Positions 26,294 through 35,519 of a stretch of DNA of 64,000 bases are shown one piece after another. The notes below the pieces were generated by a model. That model saw only the letters and a program-made list of their open reading frames with translations, was not told where the DNA came from and searched no databases. The first letter of the stretch is position 1. The number at the start of each line of letters is the position of its first letter. The translations under genes and the position numbers were made by a program. The stretch is taken from contig NZ_CP040128.1 of assembly GCF_007874125.1 (NCBI RefSeq), forward strand, positions 2,790,001-2,854,000, in the 5' to 3' direction. The stretch comes from Noviherbaspirillum sp. UKPF54. Lineage in GTDB: Bacteria; Pseudomonadota; Gammaproteobacteria; Burkholderiales; Burkholderiaceae_D.

Positions 26294-26967
26294 GGCAATT
26301 ACTGCTCGACCTGGGCGCGGAAAAACCGCCGACCCTGGATTCCTTCGTCACCGGACAAAATGAAGAGCTGCTGCAGCTGCTGCGGCAGTTCCAGCAGCGG
26401 GGCGACGCCATGCCGCGCGAGCGCTTCGTTTATCTCTGGGGCGAATCGGGCGCCGGGAAAACGCACCTGCTGCGCGCGCTGGCAGGCACGCCGAACGCAC
26501 ACCTCGTCTCGGCCGACGCTTCCGACGAGGCGTTTACTTACGATGCGCGCACCACGCTCTACCTGATCGACGACTGCGACAAGCTGCCGCCCGACACGCA
26601 AGTCTCGGCCTTCAACCTGTTCAACCAGGTGCGCGAGAACGGCGGTCTGCTGGTCACCGCCGGCGCCCTGCCGCCGGCCGGTCTGTCGCTGCGCGAAGAC
26701 TTGCGCACGCGGCTGGGCTGGGGCCTGATCTACCAGCTGCACGGCCTGACCGACGACGAAAAGATCGCCGCACTCACCAAGGCGGCGCAGGCGCGCGGTT
26801 TATCGCTGTCGCCCGGCGTGTTACCCTATCTGATCACACATTTCCGTCGAGACATGCAATCCTTGTCGACCATGCTCGACGCGCTCGACCAATATTCGCT
26901 GGAGACCCAACGTCCGATCACGCTGCCGCTGCTGCGCAGCTTGTTGCAACTCGAAACCAAAGAATGA
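26290..26967 (+). CDS. hda: DnaA regulatory inactivator Hda
   Basis: The 225-residue protein is a short AAA+ ATPase related to DnaA domain III. MRQLLLDLG at the N-terminus resembles the clamp-binding motif, GESGAGKT (51-58) is Walker A, and LYLIDDCDKL is Walker B. The C-terminal lid contains LITHFRRDMQSLSTMLDALD. With the DNA-loaded beta clamp Hda stimulates DnaA-ATP hydrolysis and so limits re-initiation. It overlaps perM and the following HAD gene by four bases each. Confidence 0.92.
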   Translation: MRQLLLDLGAEKPPTLDSFVTGQNEELLQLLRQFQQRGDAMPRERFVYLWGESGAGKTHLLRALAGTPNAHLVSADASDEAFTYDARTTLYLIDDCDKLPPDTQVSAFNLFNQVRENGGLLVTAGALPPAGLSLREDLRTRLGWGLIYQLHGLTDDEKIAALTKAAQARGLSLSPGVLPYLITHFRRDMQSLSTMLDALDQYSLETQRPITLPLLRSLLQLETKE

Positions 26968-27635
26968 ATCTCGCCTTATTCGATCTAGACCATACCTTAT
27001 TGCCGCTCGATTCCGATTACGAATGGGGCCAGTTCCTGGTGCGCATCGGCGCCGTGGACGCCGATGCCTTCGCCAAACGCAATGCCGACTTTTACGCGCA
27101 ATATGAAGCCGGCACGCTCGACCCGGTGGAATACCTGGAATTCGCGCTCGGCACGCTGGCGCAATTTCCGCGCAAGCAGCTCGACGACTGGCGACTGCAA
27201 TTCATGGATGAAGTGATCAAGCCGGCGATCCGCCCGGTGGCGCGCGACCTCGTCAAGCGCCACCAGGATGCCGACGACCTGGTGGCCATCATCACCGCCA
27301 CCAACAAGTTCGTCACCGCGCCGATCGCGCAGGCGTTCGGTGTCGCCAACCTGATCGCAGCCGAACCGGACGAGACCGGGGACGGCGAAATCACCGGCAA
27401 GCTGCGCGGCATTCCCACGTCGGGGCCGGGCAAGGTCATCCATACGCAGCAATGGCTCGCCGACAAGGGAAGGACGCTGGACAGCTTCGCGCGCAGCTAC
27501 TTCTATAGCGATTCGCAAAACGACATCCCGCTTTTGGCCGCCGTCACCGATCCGATCGCCACCAATCCCAATGCCAAGCTGAAAGCGCATGCACAGGCGC
27601 ACGGCTGGCCCATCCTCACGCTATTCGATGATTAA
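26964..27635 (+). CDS. HAD-IB family phosphatase (SerB-like)
   Basis: The 223-residue enzyme starts MNLALFDLDHTLLPLDSDYEWG with the HAD nucleophile Asp and general acid in DLDHT. Motif II lies in VAIITATNKFV, and the closing metal-binding motif is FYSDSQNDIPLL. The IB subfamily includes phosphoserine and other small-phosphate phosphatases; the substrate cannot be fixed by sequence. It is translationally linked upstream to hda and downstream to pcnB (8-base overlap). Such a gene is a regular neighbour of pcnB in Burkholderiales. Confidence 0.88.
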   Translation: MNLALFDLDHTLLPLDSDYEWGQFLVRIGAVDADAFAKRNADFYAQYEAGTLDPVEYLEFALGTLAQFPRKQLDDWRLQFMDEVIKPAIRPVARDLVKRHQDADDLVAIITATNKFVTAPIAQAFGVANLIAAEPDETGDGEITGKLRGIPTSGPGKVIHTQQWLADKGRTLDSFARSYFYSDSQNDIPLLAAVTDPIATNPNAKLKAHAQAHGWPILTLFDD

Positions 27636-29004
27636 AAAGTTCATTCGCCGTATTTTCGGCAGCAGCAAAAAGACGGATAGCCGCAACCAGCCCGTCATCC
27701 TCGGGCCAAAGGAACACGGCATCAACCCGCAACTGCTCTCCCCCAACGCCGTGCGCGTCACGCAAACCCTGCAGGAAGCCGGCTTCAAGGCGTTCGTCGT
27801 CGGCGGCGCGGTGCGCGATCTGCTGCTCGGCGTCAAGCCGAAGGATTTCGACGTCGCCACCAACGCCACGCCGGAACAGGTCAAGCGCCTGTTCCGCCGC
27901 GCCTTCATCATCGGCCGGCGCTTCCAGATCGTGCACGTGATGTTCGGCCAGGAGCTGATCGAAGTCACCACCTTCCGCGGCGCCTCGTCGGAAAGCGCGC
28001 CCAAGGACGAGCACGGCCGCGTATTGCGCGACAATACCTTCGGCGAGCAGCATGAAGACGCGGAGCGGCGCGACTTCTCCATCAACGCGATGTACTACGA
28101 CCCGGCCAGCCAGACCGTGCTCGACTACCATAACGGCATCGCCGACATCCGCAACAAGACGCTGCGCATCATCGGCGTGCCGGAAGCCCGGTTCCGGGAA
28201 GACCCGGTGCGCCTGTTGCGCGTGGTGCGCTTTGCCGCCAAGCTGAACTTCAGCATCGATCCCGCCACCCGCGCACCGATCCAGGTGATGGCGCCGCTGA
28301 TCAACAACGTGCCGGCCGCGCGCGTGTTCGACGAGATGCTGAAGCTGCTGCTGTCCGGCCATGCGCTGGCCTGCCTGCATCAGTTGCGCAACGAGGGCCT
28401 GCATCACGGCTTGCTGCCGCTATTGGACGTGGTGCTGGAGCAGCCGCTAGGCGAGAAATTCGTCTCGCTGGCGCTGTCAGGCACCGACGATCGGGTCAAG
28501 CAAGGCAAGCCCGTATCGCCGGGCTTCCTGTTCGCCTCGCTGCTGTGGCATCAGGTACTGGAAAAATGGAACGCCTACAAGGCTGCCGGCGAATACCCGA
28601 TCCCCGCGCTGCACCTGGCGGCCGACGACGTGCTCAACGCCCAGACCGAGAAGCTGGCGCTGCAGCGCAAGATCGCGTCCGACATGCGCGACATCTGGGC
28701 CATGCAGCCGCGCTTCGAGCGGCGCTCCGGCAAGTCGCCGTACAAGCTGCTGGAGCACGTGCGGCTGCGCGCCGGCTACGACTTCCTGCTGCTGCGCTGC
28801 GCCTCGGGTGAAATCGACGCGGAAGTCGGCGAATGGTGGACCGCCTTCATCAATGGCGACGGCGCCGCCCGCGAAGAACTGCTGGCGAAAAAGATCAGGT
28901 CGGAAGGCGAAAGCCACGCGCCGAAAAAGCGCCGCCGCCGCAGCGGGCGCAGCAAGCACAAGGACGCCTCCACGGGCGCCCCGGCCGAGAGCAGCAACAC
29001 ATGA
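27628..29004 (+). CDS. pcnB: Poly(A) polymerase I
   Basis: The 458-residue enzyme has the class II nucleotidyltransferase core FVVGGAVRDLLLG with metal-binding Asp73 and Asp75 in KPKDFDVATNA, then RRAFIIGRRFQIVHV and RRDFSINAMYYDP. The C-terminus is very basic (HAPKKRRRRSGRSKHKD). It adds 3' poly(A) tails that promote RNA decay. The frame is open slightly further left, but the ATG at 27628 matches family starts. Poly(A) polymerase and tRNA CCA-adding enzymes are similar; the N-terminal extension, basic tail and folK neighbour favour PcnB. Confidence 0.93.
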   Translation: MIKKFIRRIFGSSKKTDSRNQPVILGPKEHGINPQLLSPNAVRVTQTLQEAGFKAFVVGGAVRDLLLGVKPKDFDVATNATPEQVKRLFRRAFIIGRRFQIVHVMFGQELIEVTTFRGASSESAPKDEHGRVLRDNTFGEQHEDAERRDFSINAMYYDPASQTVLDYHNGIADIRNKTLRIIGVPEARFREDPVRLLRVVRFAAKLNFSIDPATRAPIQVMAPLINNVPAARVFDEMLKLLLSGHALACLHQLRNEGLHHGLLPLLDVVLEQPLGEKFVSLALSGTDDRVKQGKPVSPGFLFASLLWHQVLEKWNAYKAAGEYPIPALHLAADDVLNAQTEKLALQRKIASDMRDIWAMQPRFERRSGKSPYKLLEHVRLRAGYDFLLLRCASGEIDAEVGEWWTAFINGDGAAREELLAKKIRSEGESHAPKKRRRRSGRSKHKDASTGAPAESSNT

Positions 29005-29480
29005 GCGTGAGCGCCTGCTACATCGGCATCGGCTCCAACCTGGGCGATGCGCAAGCGCAGGTGGAACGCGCCATCGCGCGCCTGGGACAATTGAATGGCA
29101 CCCGGCTGGCGGCACAGTCGAGCCTGTTTCGCACCGCCCCGGTCGACGCGGGCGGCGATGACTACATCAACGCGGTGGCATGCATTGACACGCAGCTCAC
29201 ACCCGAGCAGCTGCTGCAGGAACTGCAAGCCATCGAGCAGGACTTCGGCCGCGAGCGGCCTTTCCGGAACGCGCCGCGCACGCTCGATCTCGACATCCTG
29301 CTGTACGGCACGCAAGTCATCTCGTCCCCCGCGCTGCAGATCCCGCATCCGCGCATGACGCAGCGCGCGTTCGTACTGATTCCGCTGCTGCAGCTCGACC
29401 CGTTTCTCACCATCCCTGGCCAGGGCCCGGCCCACGCCTTCGTGCCGTCCGTGGCCGGACAGGCAATCCAGAAAATCTGA
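29001..29480 (+). CDS. folK: 2-amino-4-hydroxy-6-hydroxymethyldihydropteridine pyrophosphokinase
   Basis: The 159-residue enzyme begins MSVSACYIGIGSNLGDAQAQ and has the HPPK signature NAPRTLDLDILLYG, whose aspartates bind magnesium, plus IPHPRMTQRAFVLIPL. It transfers pyrophosphate from ATP to the pterin in folate synthesis. The start overlaps the pcnB stop in ATGA; a pcnB-folK pair is common in Proteobacteria. The upstream open frame overlaps pcnB and is not part of the gene. Confidence 0.95.
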   Translation: MSVSACYIGIGSNLGDAQAQVERAIARLGQLNGTRLAAQSSLFRTAPVDAGGDDYINAVACIDTQLTPEQLLQELQAIEQDFGRERPFRNAPRTLDLDILLYGTQVISSPALQIPHPRMTQRAFVLIPLLQLDPFLTIPGQGPAHAFVPSVAGQAIQKI

Positions 29481-29483
29481 TTC

Positions 29484-29831
29484 ATGCAAATCCCAGTCGT
29501 CTATCAAACGGTCGGCTTGCTGACCCTGTCCAACGTGTTCATGACGGTCGCGTGGTACGGCCATCTGAAAAACCTGGCCGGAAAGGCGTGGTGGATCGCC
29601 GCCCTGGTGAGCTGGTCGATCGCGCTGTTCGAATACCTGCTGCAGGTGCCGGCCAATCGCATCGGCTACACGCAGCTAAGCCTGGCGCAGCTGAAGATCA
29701 TGCAGGAAGCGATTACACTGGCCGTGTTCGTGCCGTTCGCGATGATCTACATGAACCAGCCGTTCAAGCTCGATTACGTCTGGGCCGGCCTGTGCCTGGT
29801 GGGCGCCGTCTATTTCATTTTCCGAACATGA
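29484..29831 (+). CDS. DMT-superfamily small membrane protein (DUF486)
   Basis: The 115-residue protein has four membrane helices and the DUF486 pattern: TLSNVFMTVAWYGHLKN near the N-terminus, then VPANRIGY and the strongly conserved LKIMQEAITLAVFVPFAMIYM. The family belongs to the drug/metabolite transporter superfamily but has no established substrate. It starts three bases after folK and overlaps the kinase gene by four bases. Confidence 0.85.
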   Translation: MQIPVVYQTVGLLTLSNVFMTVAWYGHLKNLAGKAWWIAALVSWSIALFEYLLQVPANRIGYTQLSLAQLKIMQEAITLAVFVPFAMIYMNQPFKLDYVWAGLCLVGAVYFIFRT

Positions 29832-30469
29832 GCCTCGATAAATATCGGTATGTGGTGGTCGAAGGCCCGATCGGCGTGGGCAAGACCACGCTGGCGAAAA
29901 AGCTGGCCGAAAACCTGCAGGCGCAGGCGCTGCTGGAGCAGCCCCAGGAAAACCCGTTCCTCGAACGGTTTTACCGCGATGCGGCACGCTACGCGCTGCC
30001 GACCCAGATGTTCTTCCTGTTCCAGCGCATCAACCAGTTGCGCGACCTGGCGCAGACCGACCTGTTCGGCGCGCGCCTCGTGTCGGATTTCCTGCTCGAC
30101 AAGGATCCGCTCTTCGCCAGCCTGACGCTGGACGACGACGAGCTGAACCTGTACCAGCAACTGTATGCCCAGTTGCGCCCGCAGGGCACGGTACCCGACC
30201 TGGTGATCTATCTGCAGGCGCAGCCGGAAACCCTGATAGAGCGCATCAGGAAGCGCGGCGTTTCAATGGAATCCGGCCTGTCCGAGGTATACCTGTACCG
30301 GCTGTGTGAAAGTTACAGCCGTTTCTTTTATCATTACGACGCCTCGCCGCTGCTGATCGTCAATACCGAGCACTTGAACCCGATCGAGCGCGACGACGAC
30401 TTCACCTTACTGCTGAACCATATCGGCAACATGCGCGGCAGGCGGGAATTTTTTAATCTTGGGGAATGA
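29828..30469 (+). CDS. Deoxynucleoside kinase
   Basis: The 213-residue enzyme has the P-loop [10 protein letters not shown] (residues 12-21) and the deoxynucleoside kinase pattern: [20 protein letters not shown], then [17 protein letters not shown] and [19 protein letters not shown]. This fits the deoxyadenosine/deoxyguanosine kinase group, which salvages deoxynucleosides with ATP; base preference is not determinable here. The gene is commonly placed between folK and panB, as it is here. The longer open frame upstream overlaps DUF486. Confidence 0.9.
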   Translation: MSLDKYRYVVVEGPIGVGKTTLAKKLAENLQAQALLEQPQENPFLERFYRDAARYALPTQMFFLFQRINQLRDLAQTDLFGARLVSDFLLDKDPLFASLTLDDDELNLYQQLYAQLRPQGTVPDLVIYLQAQPETLIERIRKRGVSMESGLSEVYLYRLCESYSRFFYHYDASPLLIVNTEHLNPIERDDDFTLLLNHIGNMRGRREFFNLGE

Positions 30470-30471
30470 CC

Positions 30472-31302
30472 ATGGCGGGATATTTGCAAGAAAGCGAACC
30501 AACGATTCGCACCAAGGCAGTCACCGTGACATCGCTACAAGCGATGCGCAACAGCGGTGAAAAAATCGCGATGCTCACCTGTTACGACGCCAGCTTCGCT
30601 GCGCTGATGGACCGCTGCGGCGTGGAAGTGCTGCTGATCGGCGATTCGCTTGGCATGGTGTGCCAGGGGCACGATTCGACCTTGCCGGTGACGCTCGACG
30701 ACATCGCCTATCACACGGCGAGCGTGGCGCGCGGTAACCAGACGGCGTTTCTCGTCGCTGACATGCCGTTCGGCAGCTACGCAACCAGGGAAGACGCCTT
30801 CAGAAACGCCGTCAAGCTGATGCAGGCTGGCGCCCAGATGGTCAAGCTCGAAGGCGGCGCCTGGCTGGCGGAGACCGTGCGCTTCCTGACTGAGCGCGCG
30901 ATCCCGGTATGCGCCCACATCGGGCTGACGCCGCAATCGGTGCACCAGTTCGGCGGCTACAAGGTACAGGGAAAAACCGTGGAAGCAGCGGACCAGCTGA
31001 AGGCCGATGCGCTGGCACTGCAGGCGGCTGGCGCAGCGCTGGTCGTGCTGGAAGCGATTCCTTCCACGCTGGGCAAGGAAGTCACCGAGCTGCTGACGAT
31101 CCCGACCATCGGCATCGGCGCCGGCCCGGACTGTGCCGGCCAGGTGCTGGTCATGCACGACATGCTCGCCGTTTTCCCCGGGCGCAAGGCGCGCTTCGTG
31201 AAGAATTTCATGGAAGGCAGGAGCAGCATCGAGGCTGCCGTGCGCGCCTACGTCGCCGAGGTCAAGGAAAAATCGTTCCCGGGCCCGGAGCACTGTTTCT
31301 AA
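30472..31302 (+). CDS. panB: 3-methyl-2-oxobutanoate hydroxymethyltransferase
   Basis: PanB makes ketopantoate from 2-oxoisovalerate and methylene-tetrahydrofolate, the first step to pantothenate and CoA. Motifs include [42 protein letters not shown] and [20 protein letters not shown]. From 30472 it is 276 residues. GGGGA at 30461-30465 is six bases from this ATG and only one base from the alternative ATG at 30466, so I prefer 30472. It ends the coupled run starting at perM; its folate cofactor links it to folK upstream. Confidence 0.94.
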   Translation: MAGYLQESEPTIRTKAVTVTSLQAMRNSGEKIAMLTCYDASFAALMDRCGVEVLLIGDSLGMVCQGHDSTLPVTLDDIAYHTASVARGNQTAFLVADMPFGSYATREDAFRNAVKLMQAGAQMVKLEGGAWLAETVRFLTERAIPVCAHIGLTPQSVHQFGGYKVQGKTVEAADQLKADALALQAAGAALVVLEAIPSTLGKEVTELLTIPTIGIGAGPDCAGQVLVMHDMLAVFPGRKARFVKNFMEGRSSIEAAVRAYVAEVKEKSFPGPEHCF

Positions 31303-31308
31303 AGTTTG

Positions 31309-31332
31309 GCGGCGCCCCGCGCGGGGCGCCGC
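31309..31332. repeat. Perfect 24-base GC palindrome after panB
   Basis: GCGGCGCCCCGC followed directly by its complement GCGGGGCGCCGC forms a loop-free perfect palindrome between convergent panB and the carbonic anhydrase gene. There is no T-tract, so it is not a classical intrinsic terminator, but a stable hairpin (with the central bases unpaired) could still stop or protect transcripts. Confidence 0.5.
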
Positions 31333-31352
31333 GCTTCGCGCACGCCGTCAAA

Positions 31353-32018
31353 TCACTCATAGCGAGCAAAACATTCCGGCAGCTTGACGGCCAGTTCCTC
31401 CGCATTGCTTACCGTAAGCCCGAGGTCGGTCAGCATGCCGTCCTTCAAGCCGTAAATCCAGCTGTGGATGGTTAGCGCCTGGCCACGCTCCCACGCATCC
31501 TGCACGATCGTGGTCTGGCACACGTTCACCACCTGCTCCAGCACATTCAGCTCGCACAGACGATCCTGCTTGAGCGCGGTTGGCAACGTCTCGCCCAGAT
31601 AGCGCTCGTGCTTGCTGTGCACATCCTGTACATGGCGCAACCAGTTGTCGGCCAGGCCGATGCGGCGGCGCGCCAGTGCCGCATGCACGCCGGAGCAGCC
31701 GTAATGCCCGCACACGATCACGTGCTTGACGCCGAGGACGTCGATGGCGAACTGCAGTACCGACAGACAGTTCAGGTCGGTATGCACCACGACATTGGCG
31801 ATATTGCGATGGACAAACAGCTCACCGGGCAGCAGATTGACGATTTCGTTGGCCGGCACGCGGCTGTCGGCGCAGCCGATCCACAGGTATTCGGGCGACT
31901 GCTGGGCAGCGAGTTTTTTAAAGAAGCCGGCATCCTGCGCCACCATGGATGCTGCCCATTCGCGGTTATTCTGGAACAGTTGCTCCAGCATTGCGCTGTC
32001 TTTGCTTTGCTCACTCAT
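31353..32018 (-). CDS. can: Beta-class carbonic anhydrase
   Basis: The 221-residue enzyme has the zinc ligands and catalytic dyad of beta carbonic anhydrases: Cys49 and Asp51 in WIGCADSRVPANEIV, and His105 and Cys108 in CGHYGCSG. It interconverts CO2 and bicarbonate in the cytosol, supplying bicarbonate to carboxylases. The ATG at 32018 begins MSEQSKDSAMLEQLFQNNR, matching the family; upstream in-frame codons look non-coding. It is a single gene flanked by hairpins. Confidence 0.94.
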   Translation of the reverse strand: MSEQSKDSAMLEQLFQNNREWAASMVAQDAGFFKKLAAQQSPEYLWIGCADSRVPANEIVNLLPGELFVHRNIANVVVHTDLNCLSVLQFAIDVLGVKHVIVCGHYGCSGVHAALARRRIGLADNWLRHVQDVHSKHERYLGETLPTALKQDRLCELNVLEQVVNVCQTTIVQDAWERGQALTIHSWIYGLKDGMLTDLGLTVSNAEELAVKLPECFARYE

Positions 32019-32146
32019 ATTCTTTGATCCGTAAAAAAGCCTCCCGGCAAATGCCGTATCCAACAGCAATGCCACCGCCCGCAATTCTATAGAATCCGGG
32101 CGTCATTGACCGGGCATGAATAACTTTCAGCCGGCATCCCGAAAGT

Positions 32147-32181
32147 AAAAAGGCCGCCGCCCTTACGGGCCGCGGCCTTTT
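32147..32181 (-). terminator. Intrinsic terminator after dnaJ
   Basis: AAAAGGCCGC (32147-32156) pairs with GCGGCCTTTT (32172-32181), with a further CCC/GGG pairing inside around TTAC. The minus-strand continuation is TTTTTACTTTC. It lies about 30 bases beyond the dnaJ stop and closes the grpE-dnaK-dnaJ cluster. Confidence 0.85.
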
Positions 32182-32211
32182 CATTCCATCGGAGCCGTCG
32201 CGGTTCGATGG

Positions 32212-33348
32212 TTACTCGAAAAATTCCTTGACCTTGTCCTTCCAGGATTTGCTGTGCGGGCTGTGCTTGGAGCCGCCCGCCGTGGTCAGCTGCTCGAATT
32301 CCTGCAGCAATTCCTTCTGGCGGTCGGTCAGCTTGACCGGCGTCTCGACCACCACGTGGCAGAACAGATCGCCGGCGTAACCCGAACGCACGCCCTTGAT
32401 GCCCTTGCTGCGCAGGCGGAAAGTCTTGCCGGACTGCGTCCCCTCGGGAAGCGTGAAGGATGCCTTGCCGTTCAGGGTCGGTACTTCCACCTCGCCGCCC
32501 AGCGCCGCCTTCGCGAACGAAATCGGGATTTCGCAATGCAGGTCGTCGCCTTCGCGCTGGAACACCGGATGAGGCTTGATGCGCACCTCGACATACAGGT
32601 CGCCCGGCGGGCCGCCGTTCATGCCCGGTTCCCCGTTGCCAGAGGAGCGGATGCGCATGCCGTCGTCGATGCCGGCCGGGATCTTGACTTCCAGCGTCTT
32701 GTTCTTCTTGATGCGCCCGGTGCCGCTGCACGAGGCGCAGGGCGTCGGAATGATCTTGCCGGTGCCGTGGCACTTCGGGCAGGTCTGCTGGATGCTGAAG
32801 AAGCCCTGCTGCATGCGCACCTGGCCGTGTCCGCCGCAGGTGCCGCAGGTGGTTGGCGAGGTACCGGGCTTGGCGCCGGAGCCATGGCAGGTTTCGCATT
32901 CGTTCCAGGACGGCACTCGGATGGTCGTGTCGAAGCCGTGCGCCGCCTGTTCCAGCGTGATCTCGAGGTTGTAGCGCAAATCGGCGCCGCGGTACACCTG
33001 TGGCCCGCCGCGTCCGCCGCGCGCGCTCTGTCCGAAGATATCGCCGAAGATGTCGCCGAACGCATCGGAAAAGCCGCCGAAGCCGCCGGCGCCCGCACCG
33101 AAACCGCCTGCGCCCATGTTCGGGTCCACGCCCGCATGGCCGTAGCGGTCATAGGCTTCGCGCTTGCCCGCATCGGACAGCATCTCGTAAGCCTCCTTGA
33201 CTTCCTTGAACTTCTCTTCCGCACCTTTGCTATCCGGGTTGCGGTCCGGATGGTATTTCATGGCGAGCTTGCGATACGCCTTCTTGATCTCGTCGTCAGA
33301 CGCGTTTTTCGCTACGCCCAGTATTTCGTAAAAGTCACGCTTTGCCAT
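32212..33348 (-). CDS. dnaJ: Chaperone DnaJ (type I)
   Basis: The 378-residue co-chaperone has a J domain with the HPD tripeptide at 33-35, a long Gly/Phe-rich linker (about 77-110), and four zinc-binding CxxCxGxG repeats ([32 protein letters not shown]), followed by the two substrate-binding beta domains. It delivers unfolded proteins to DnaK and stimulates its ATPase. It is the last gene of grpE-dnaK-dnaJ; the 137-base gap from dnaK contains hairpins that may attenuate its expression. Confidence 0.97.
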   Translation of the reverse strand: MAKRDFYEILGVAKNASDDEIKKAYRKLAMKYHPDRNPDSKGAEEKFKEVKEAYEMLSDAGKREAYDRYGHAGVDPNMGAGGFGAGAGGFGGFSDAFGDIFGDIFGQSARGGRGGPQVYRGADLRYNLEITLEQAAHGFDTTIRVPSWNECETCHGSGAKPGTSPTTCGTCGGHGQVRMQQGFFSIQQTCPKCHGTGKIIPTPCASCSGTGRIKKNKTLEVKIPAGIDDGMRIRSSGNGEPGMNGGPPGDLYVEVRIKPHPVFQREGDDLHCEIPISFAKAALGGEVEVPTLNGKASFTLPEGTQSGKTFRLRSKGIKGVRSGYAGDLFCHVVVETPVKLTDRQKELLQEFEQLTTAGGSKHSPHSKSWKDKVKEFFE

Positions 33349-33412
33349 CGTCTCGGCATCCTGTCCCGTATTAATTCCAGCCTAATGCAGCTCGCCGCAT
33401 CATAAACACAAA

Positions 33413-33477
33413 CGCCGAGCGAGGATCGCATAACGATCGCAGCGGCTCGGCGGATCATCGCGGCGAATGCCGCGATG
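33413..33477. repeat. Two hairpins in the dnaK-dnaJ intergenic region
   Basis: Hairpin A pairs CGCCGAGC (33413-33420) with GCTCGGCG (33445-33452). Hairpin B pairs CATCGCGGC (33456-33464) with GCCGCGATG (33469-33477) around a 4-base loop, a perfect 9-bp stem starting nine bases after the dnaK stop. Neither is followed by a strong T-run on the minus strand, so partial termination or mRNA 3' protection is more likely than full termination. Confidence 0.6.
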
Positions 33478-33485
33478 CAGGCATG

Positions 33486-35432
33486 TTACTTGTCTTTGAC
33501 TTCCTTGAAGTCGGCGTCGACGACGTCCTCTTCCTTCGGCTTGGACTCGGATGCACCCGCGCCGCCCGCCCCGCCGGCAGCCGCGCCTGCGGCACCGGCC
33601 TGCTGGGCCTGCATGTCGGCGTACATCTTCTCGCCGAGCTTCTGCGACGCGGTCGACAGCGCTGCGACCTTGGCGTCGATGTCGGCCTTGTCGTTGCCCT
33701 TGAGGGCTTCTTCCAGGTCCTTGATCGATGCTTCGATCTTTTCCTTCTCGCCGGAATCGAGCTTGTCGCCGTACTCGGTCAGCGCCTTGCGGGTCGAGTG
33801 CACCAGCGCGTCGCCCTGGTTGCGGGCGTCGGCCAGTTCCTTCAGCTTCTTGTCCTCGTCCGCGTACAGCTCGGCGTCCTTCACCATCTTCTGGATTTCC
33901 TCTTCGGATAGACCGGAGTTGGCCTTGATGGTGATCTTGTTTTCCTTGCCGGATGCCTTGTCCTTCGCGCCGACATGCAGGATGCCGTTGGCGTCGATGT
34001 CGAAGGTCACCTCGATCTGCGGCACGCCGCGCGGCGACGGCGGAATGCCTTCCAGGTTGAACTCGCCCAGCAGCTTGTTGCCGGTCGCCATTTCACGCTC
34101 GCCCTGATACACCTTGATGGTCACGGCGGGCTGATTGTCGTCGGCGGTCGAGAACACCTGGCTGAACTTGGTCGGAATCGTGGTGTTCTTCTGGATCATC
34201 TTGGTCATCACGCCACCCAGGGTTTCGATACCCAGCGACAGCGGAGTCACGTCCAGCAGCAGCAGGTCCTTGCGGTCGCCCGACAGCACGGAGCCCTGGA
34301 TCGCGGCGCCGACAGCGACTGCCTCATCCGGGTTGACGTCCTTGCGCGGATCGCGGCCGAAGAATTCCTTCACCTTTTCCTGCACCTTCGGCATGCGGGT
34401 CATGCCGCCGACCAGGATCACGTCCTGGATGTCGGACACCTTCACGCCGGCGTCCTTGATGGCGATGCGGCACGGCTCGATGGTGCGCGTGATCAGTTCC
34501 TCGACCAGCGATTCCAGCTTGGCACGGGTGATCTTCATGTTCAGATGCACCGGGGCGCCGTTGGCCATTGCGATGTACGGCTCGTTGATCTCGGTCTGCT
34601 GCGAGGACGACAGCTCGATCTTGGCGCGCTCGGCGGAAGCCTTGATGCGCTGCAGTGCGATCGCGTCCTTGGACAGGTCCAGGCCGTTGATCTTCTTAAA
34701 TTCGTCGATGATGTAATCGATCACGCGCTGGTCGAAGTCTTCGCCGCCCAGGAAGGTGTCGCCGTTGGTCGACAGCACTTCGAACTGCATTTCGCCTTCG
34801 ACGTCGGCGATCTCGATGATCGAGATGTCGAACGTGCCGCCGCCCAGGTCATACACCGCGATCTTGCGGTCACCCTTGCCGCTCTTGTCCAGGCCGAATG
34901 CCAGGGCAGCCGCGGTCGGCTCATTGATGATGCGCTTGACATCCAGGCCGGCGATGCGGCCGGCGTCCTTGGTCGCCTGACGCTGTGCGTCGTTGAAGTA
35001 GGCAGGAACGGTAATGACGGCTTCGGTCACTTCCTCGCCGAGATAGTCTTCGGCGGTCTTCTTCATCTTGCGCAGCACTTCTGCCGACACCTGCTGTGCC
35101 GCCAGCTTCTTGTCGCGCACCTGCACCCAGGCGTCGCCGTTGTCGGCCTTGACGATCTGGTACGGCATCAGGTTGATGTCCTTCTGCACTTCCTTCTCGT
35201 CGAACTTGCGGCCGATCAGGCGCTTGACTGCGTACAGCGTGTTCTTTGGGTTGGTGACTGCCTGGCGCTTGGCCGGCGCGCCGACCAGGATCTCGCCGTC
35301 ATCCTGATAGGCGACGACGGAAGGCGTGGTGCGCGAACCTTCGGAGTTTTCGATGACCTTCGGCTGGCCGCCTTCCATGATGGCGACGCAGGAGTTGGTC
35401 GTACCCAAGTCAATGCCAATGATCTTGCCCAT
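33486..35432 (-). CDS. dnaK: Chaperone DnaK (Hsp70)
   Basis: The 648-residue Hsp70 has the ATPase domain signatures [28 protein letters not shown] and [14 protein letters not shown], the linker [15 protein letters not shown], the substrate-binding domain and a C-terminal lid ending in [14 protein letters not shown]. It folds and protects proteins in an ATP cycle controlled by DnaJ and GrpE. It is 87 bases downstream of grpE with its own heat-shock-like promoter in the gap. Confidence 0.98.
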   Translation of the reverse strand: MGKIIGIDLGTTNSCVAIMEGGQPKVIENSEGSRTTPSVVAYQDDGEILVGAPAKRQAVTNPKNTLYAVKRLIGRKFDEKEVQKDINLMPYQIVKADNGDAWVQVRDKKLAAQQVSAEVLRKMKKTAEDYLGEEVTEAVITVPAYFNDAQRQATKDAGRIAGLDVKRIINEPTAAALAFGLDKSGKGDRKIAVYDLGGGTFDISIIEIADVEGEMQFEVLSTNGDTFLGGEDFDQRVIDYIIDEFKKINGLDLSKDAIALQRIKASAERAKIELSSSQQTEINEPYIAMANGAPVHLNMKITRAKLESLVEELITRTIEPCRIAIKDAGVKVSDIQDVILVGGMTRMPKVQEKVKEFFGRDPRKDVNPDEAVAVGAAIQGSVLSGDRKDLLLLDVTPLSLGIETLGGVMTKMIQKNTTIPTKFSQVFSTADDNQPAVTIKVYQGEREMATGNKLLGEFNLEGIPPSPRGVPQIEVTFDIDANGILHVGAKDKASGKENKITIKANSGLSEEEIQKMVKDAELYADEDKKLKELADARNQGDALVHSTRKALTEYGDKLDSGEKEKIEASIKDLEEALKGNDKADIDAKVAALSTASQKLGEKMYADMQAQQAGAAGAAAGGAGGAGASESKPKEEDVVDADFKEVKDK

Positions 35433-35472
35433 GTTTGTGTTCCTTTAAAAAAGCTGGATTTCTGATGTGTTG

Positions 35473-35501
35473 TATATGTGGAACAAAGTGCCGGTTTCAA
35501 G
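35473..35501 (-). promoter_or_regulatory. Possible sigma-32 promoter of dnaK overlapping an inverted repeat
   Basis: On the minus strand CTTGAAA (35495-35501) is followed after 14 bases by CACATATA (35473-35480), resembling the sigma-32 consensus CTTGAAA-N11-16-CCCCATNT, with a weaker -10. The -35 lies inside AAAGTGC-N9-GCACTTT (35485-35507). This repeat has the 9-base spacing of CIRCE but the opposite half-site orientation, so I do not call it CIRCE. Confidence 0.45.
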
Positions 35502-35519
35502 CACTTTCGCGCTCTATTT

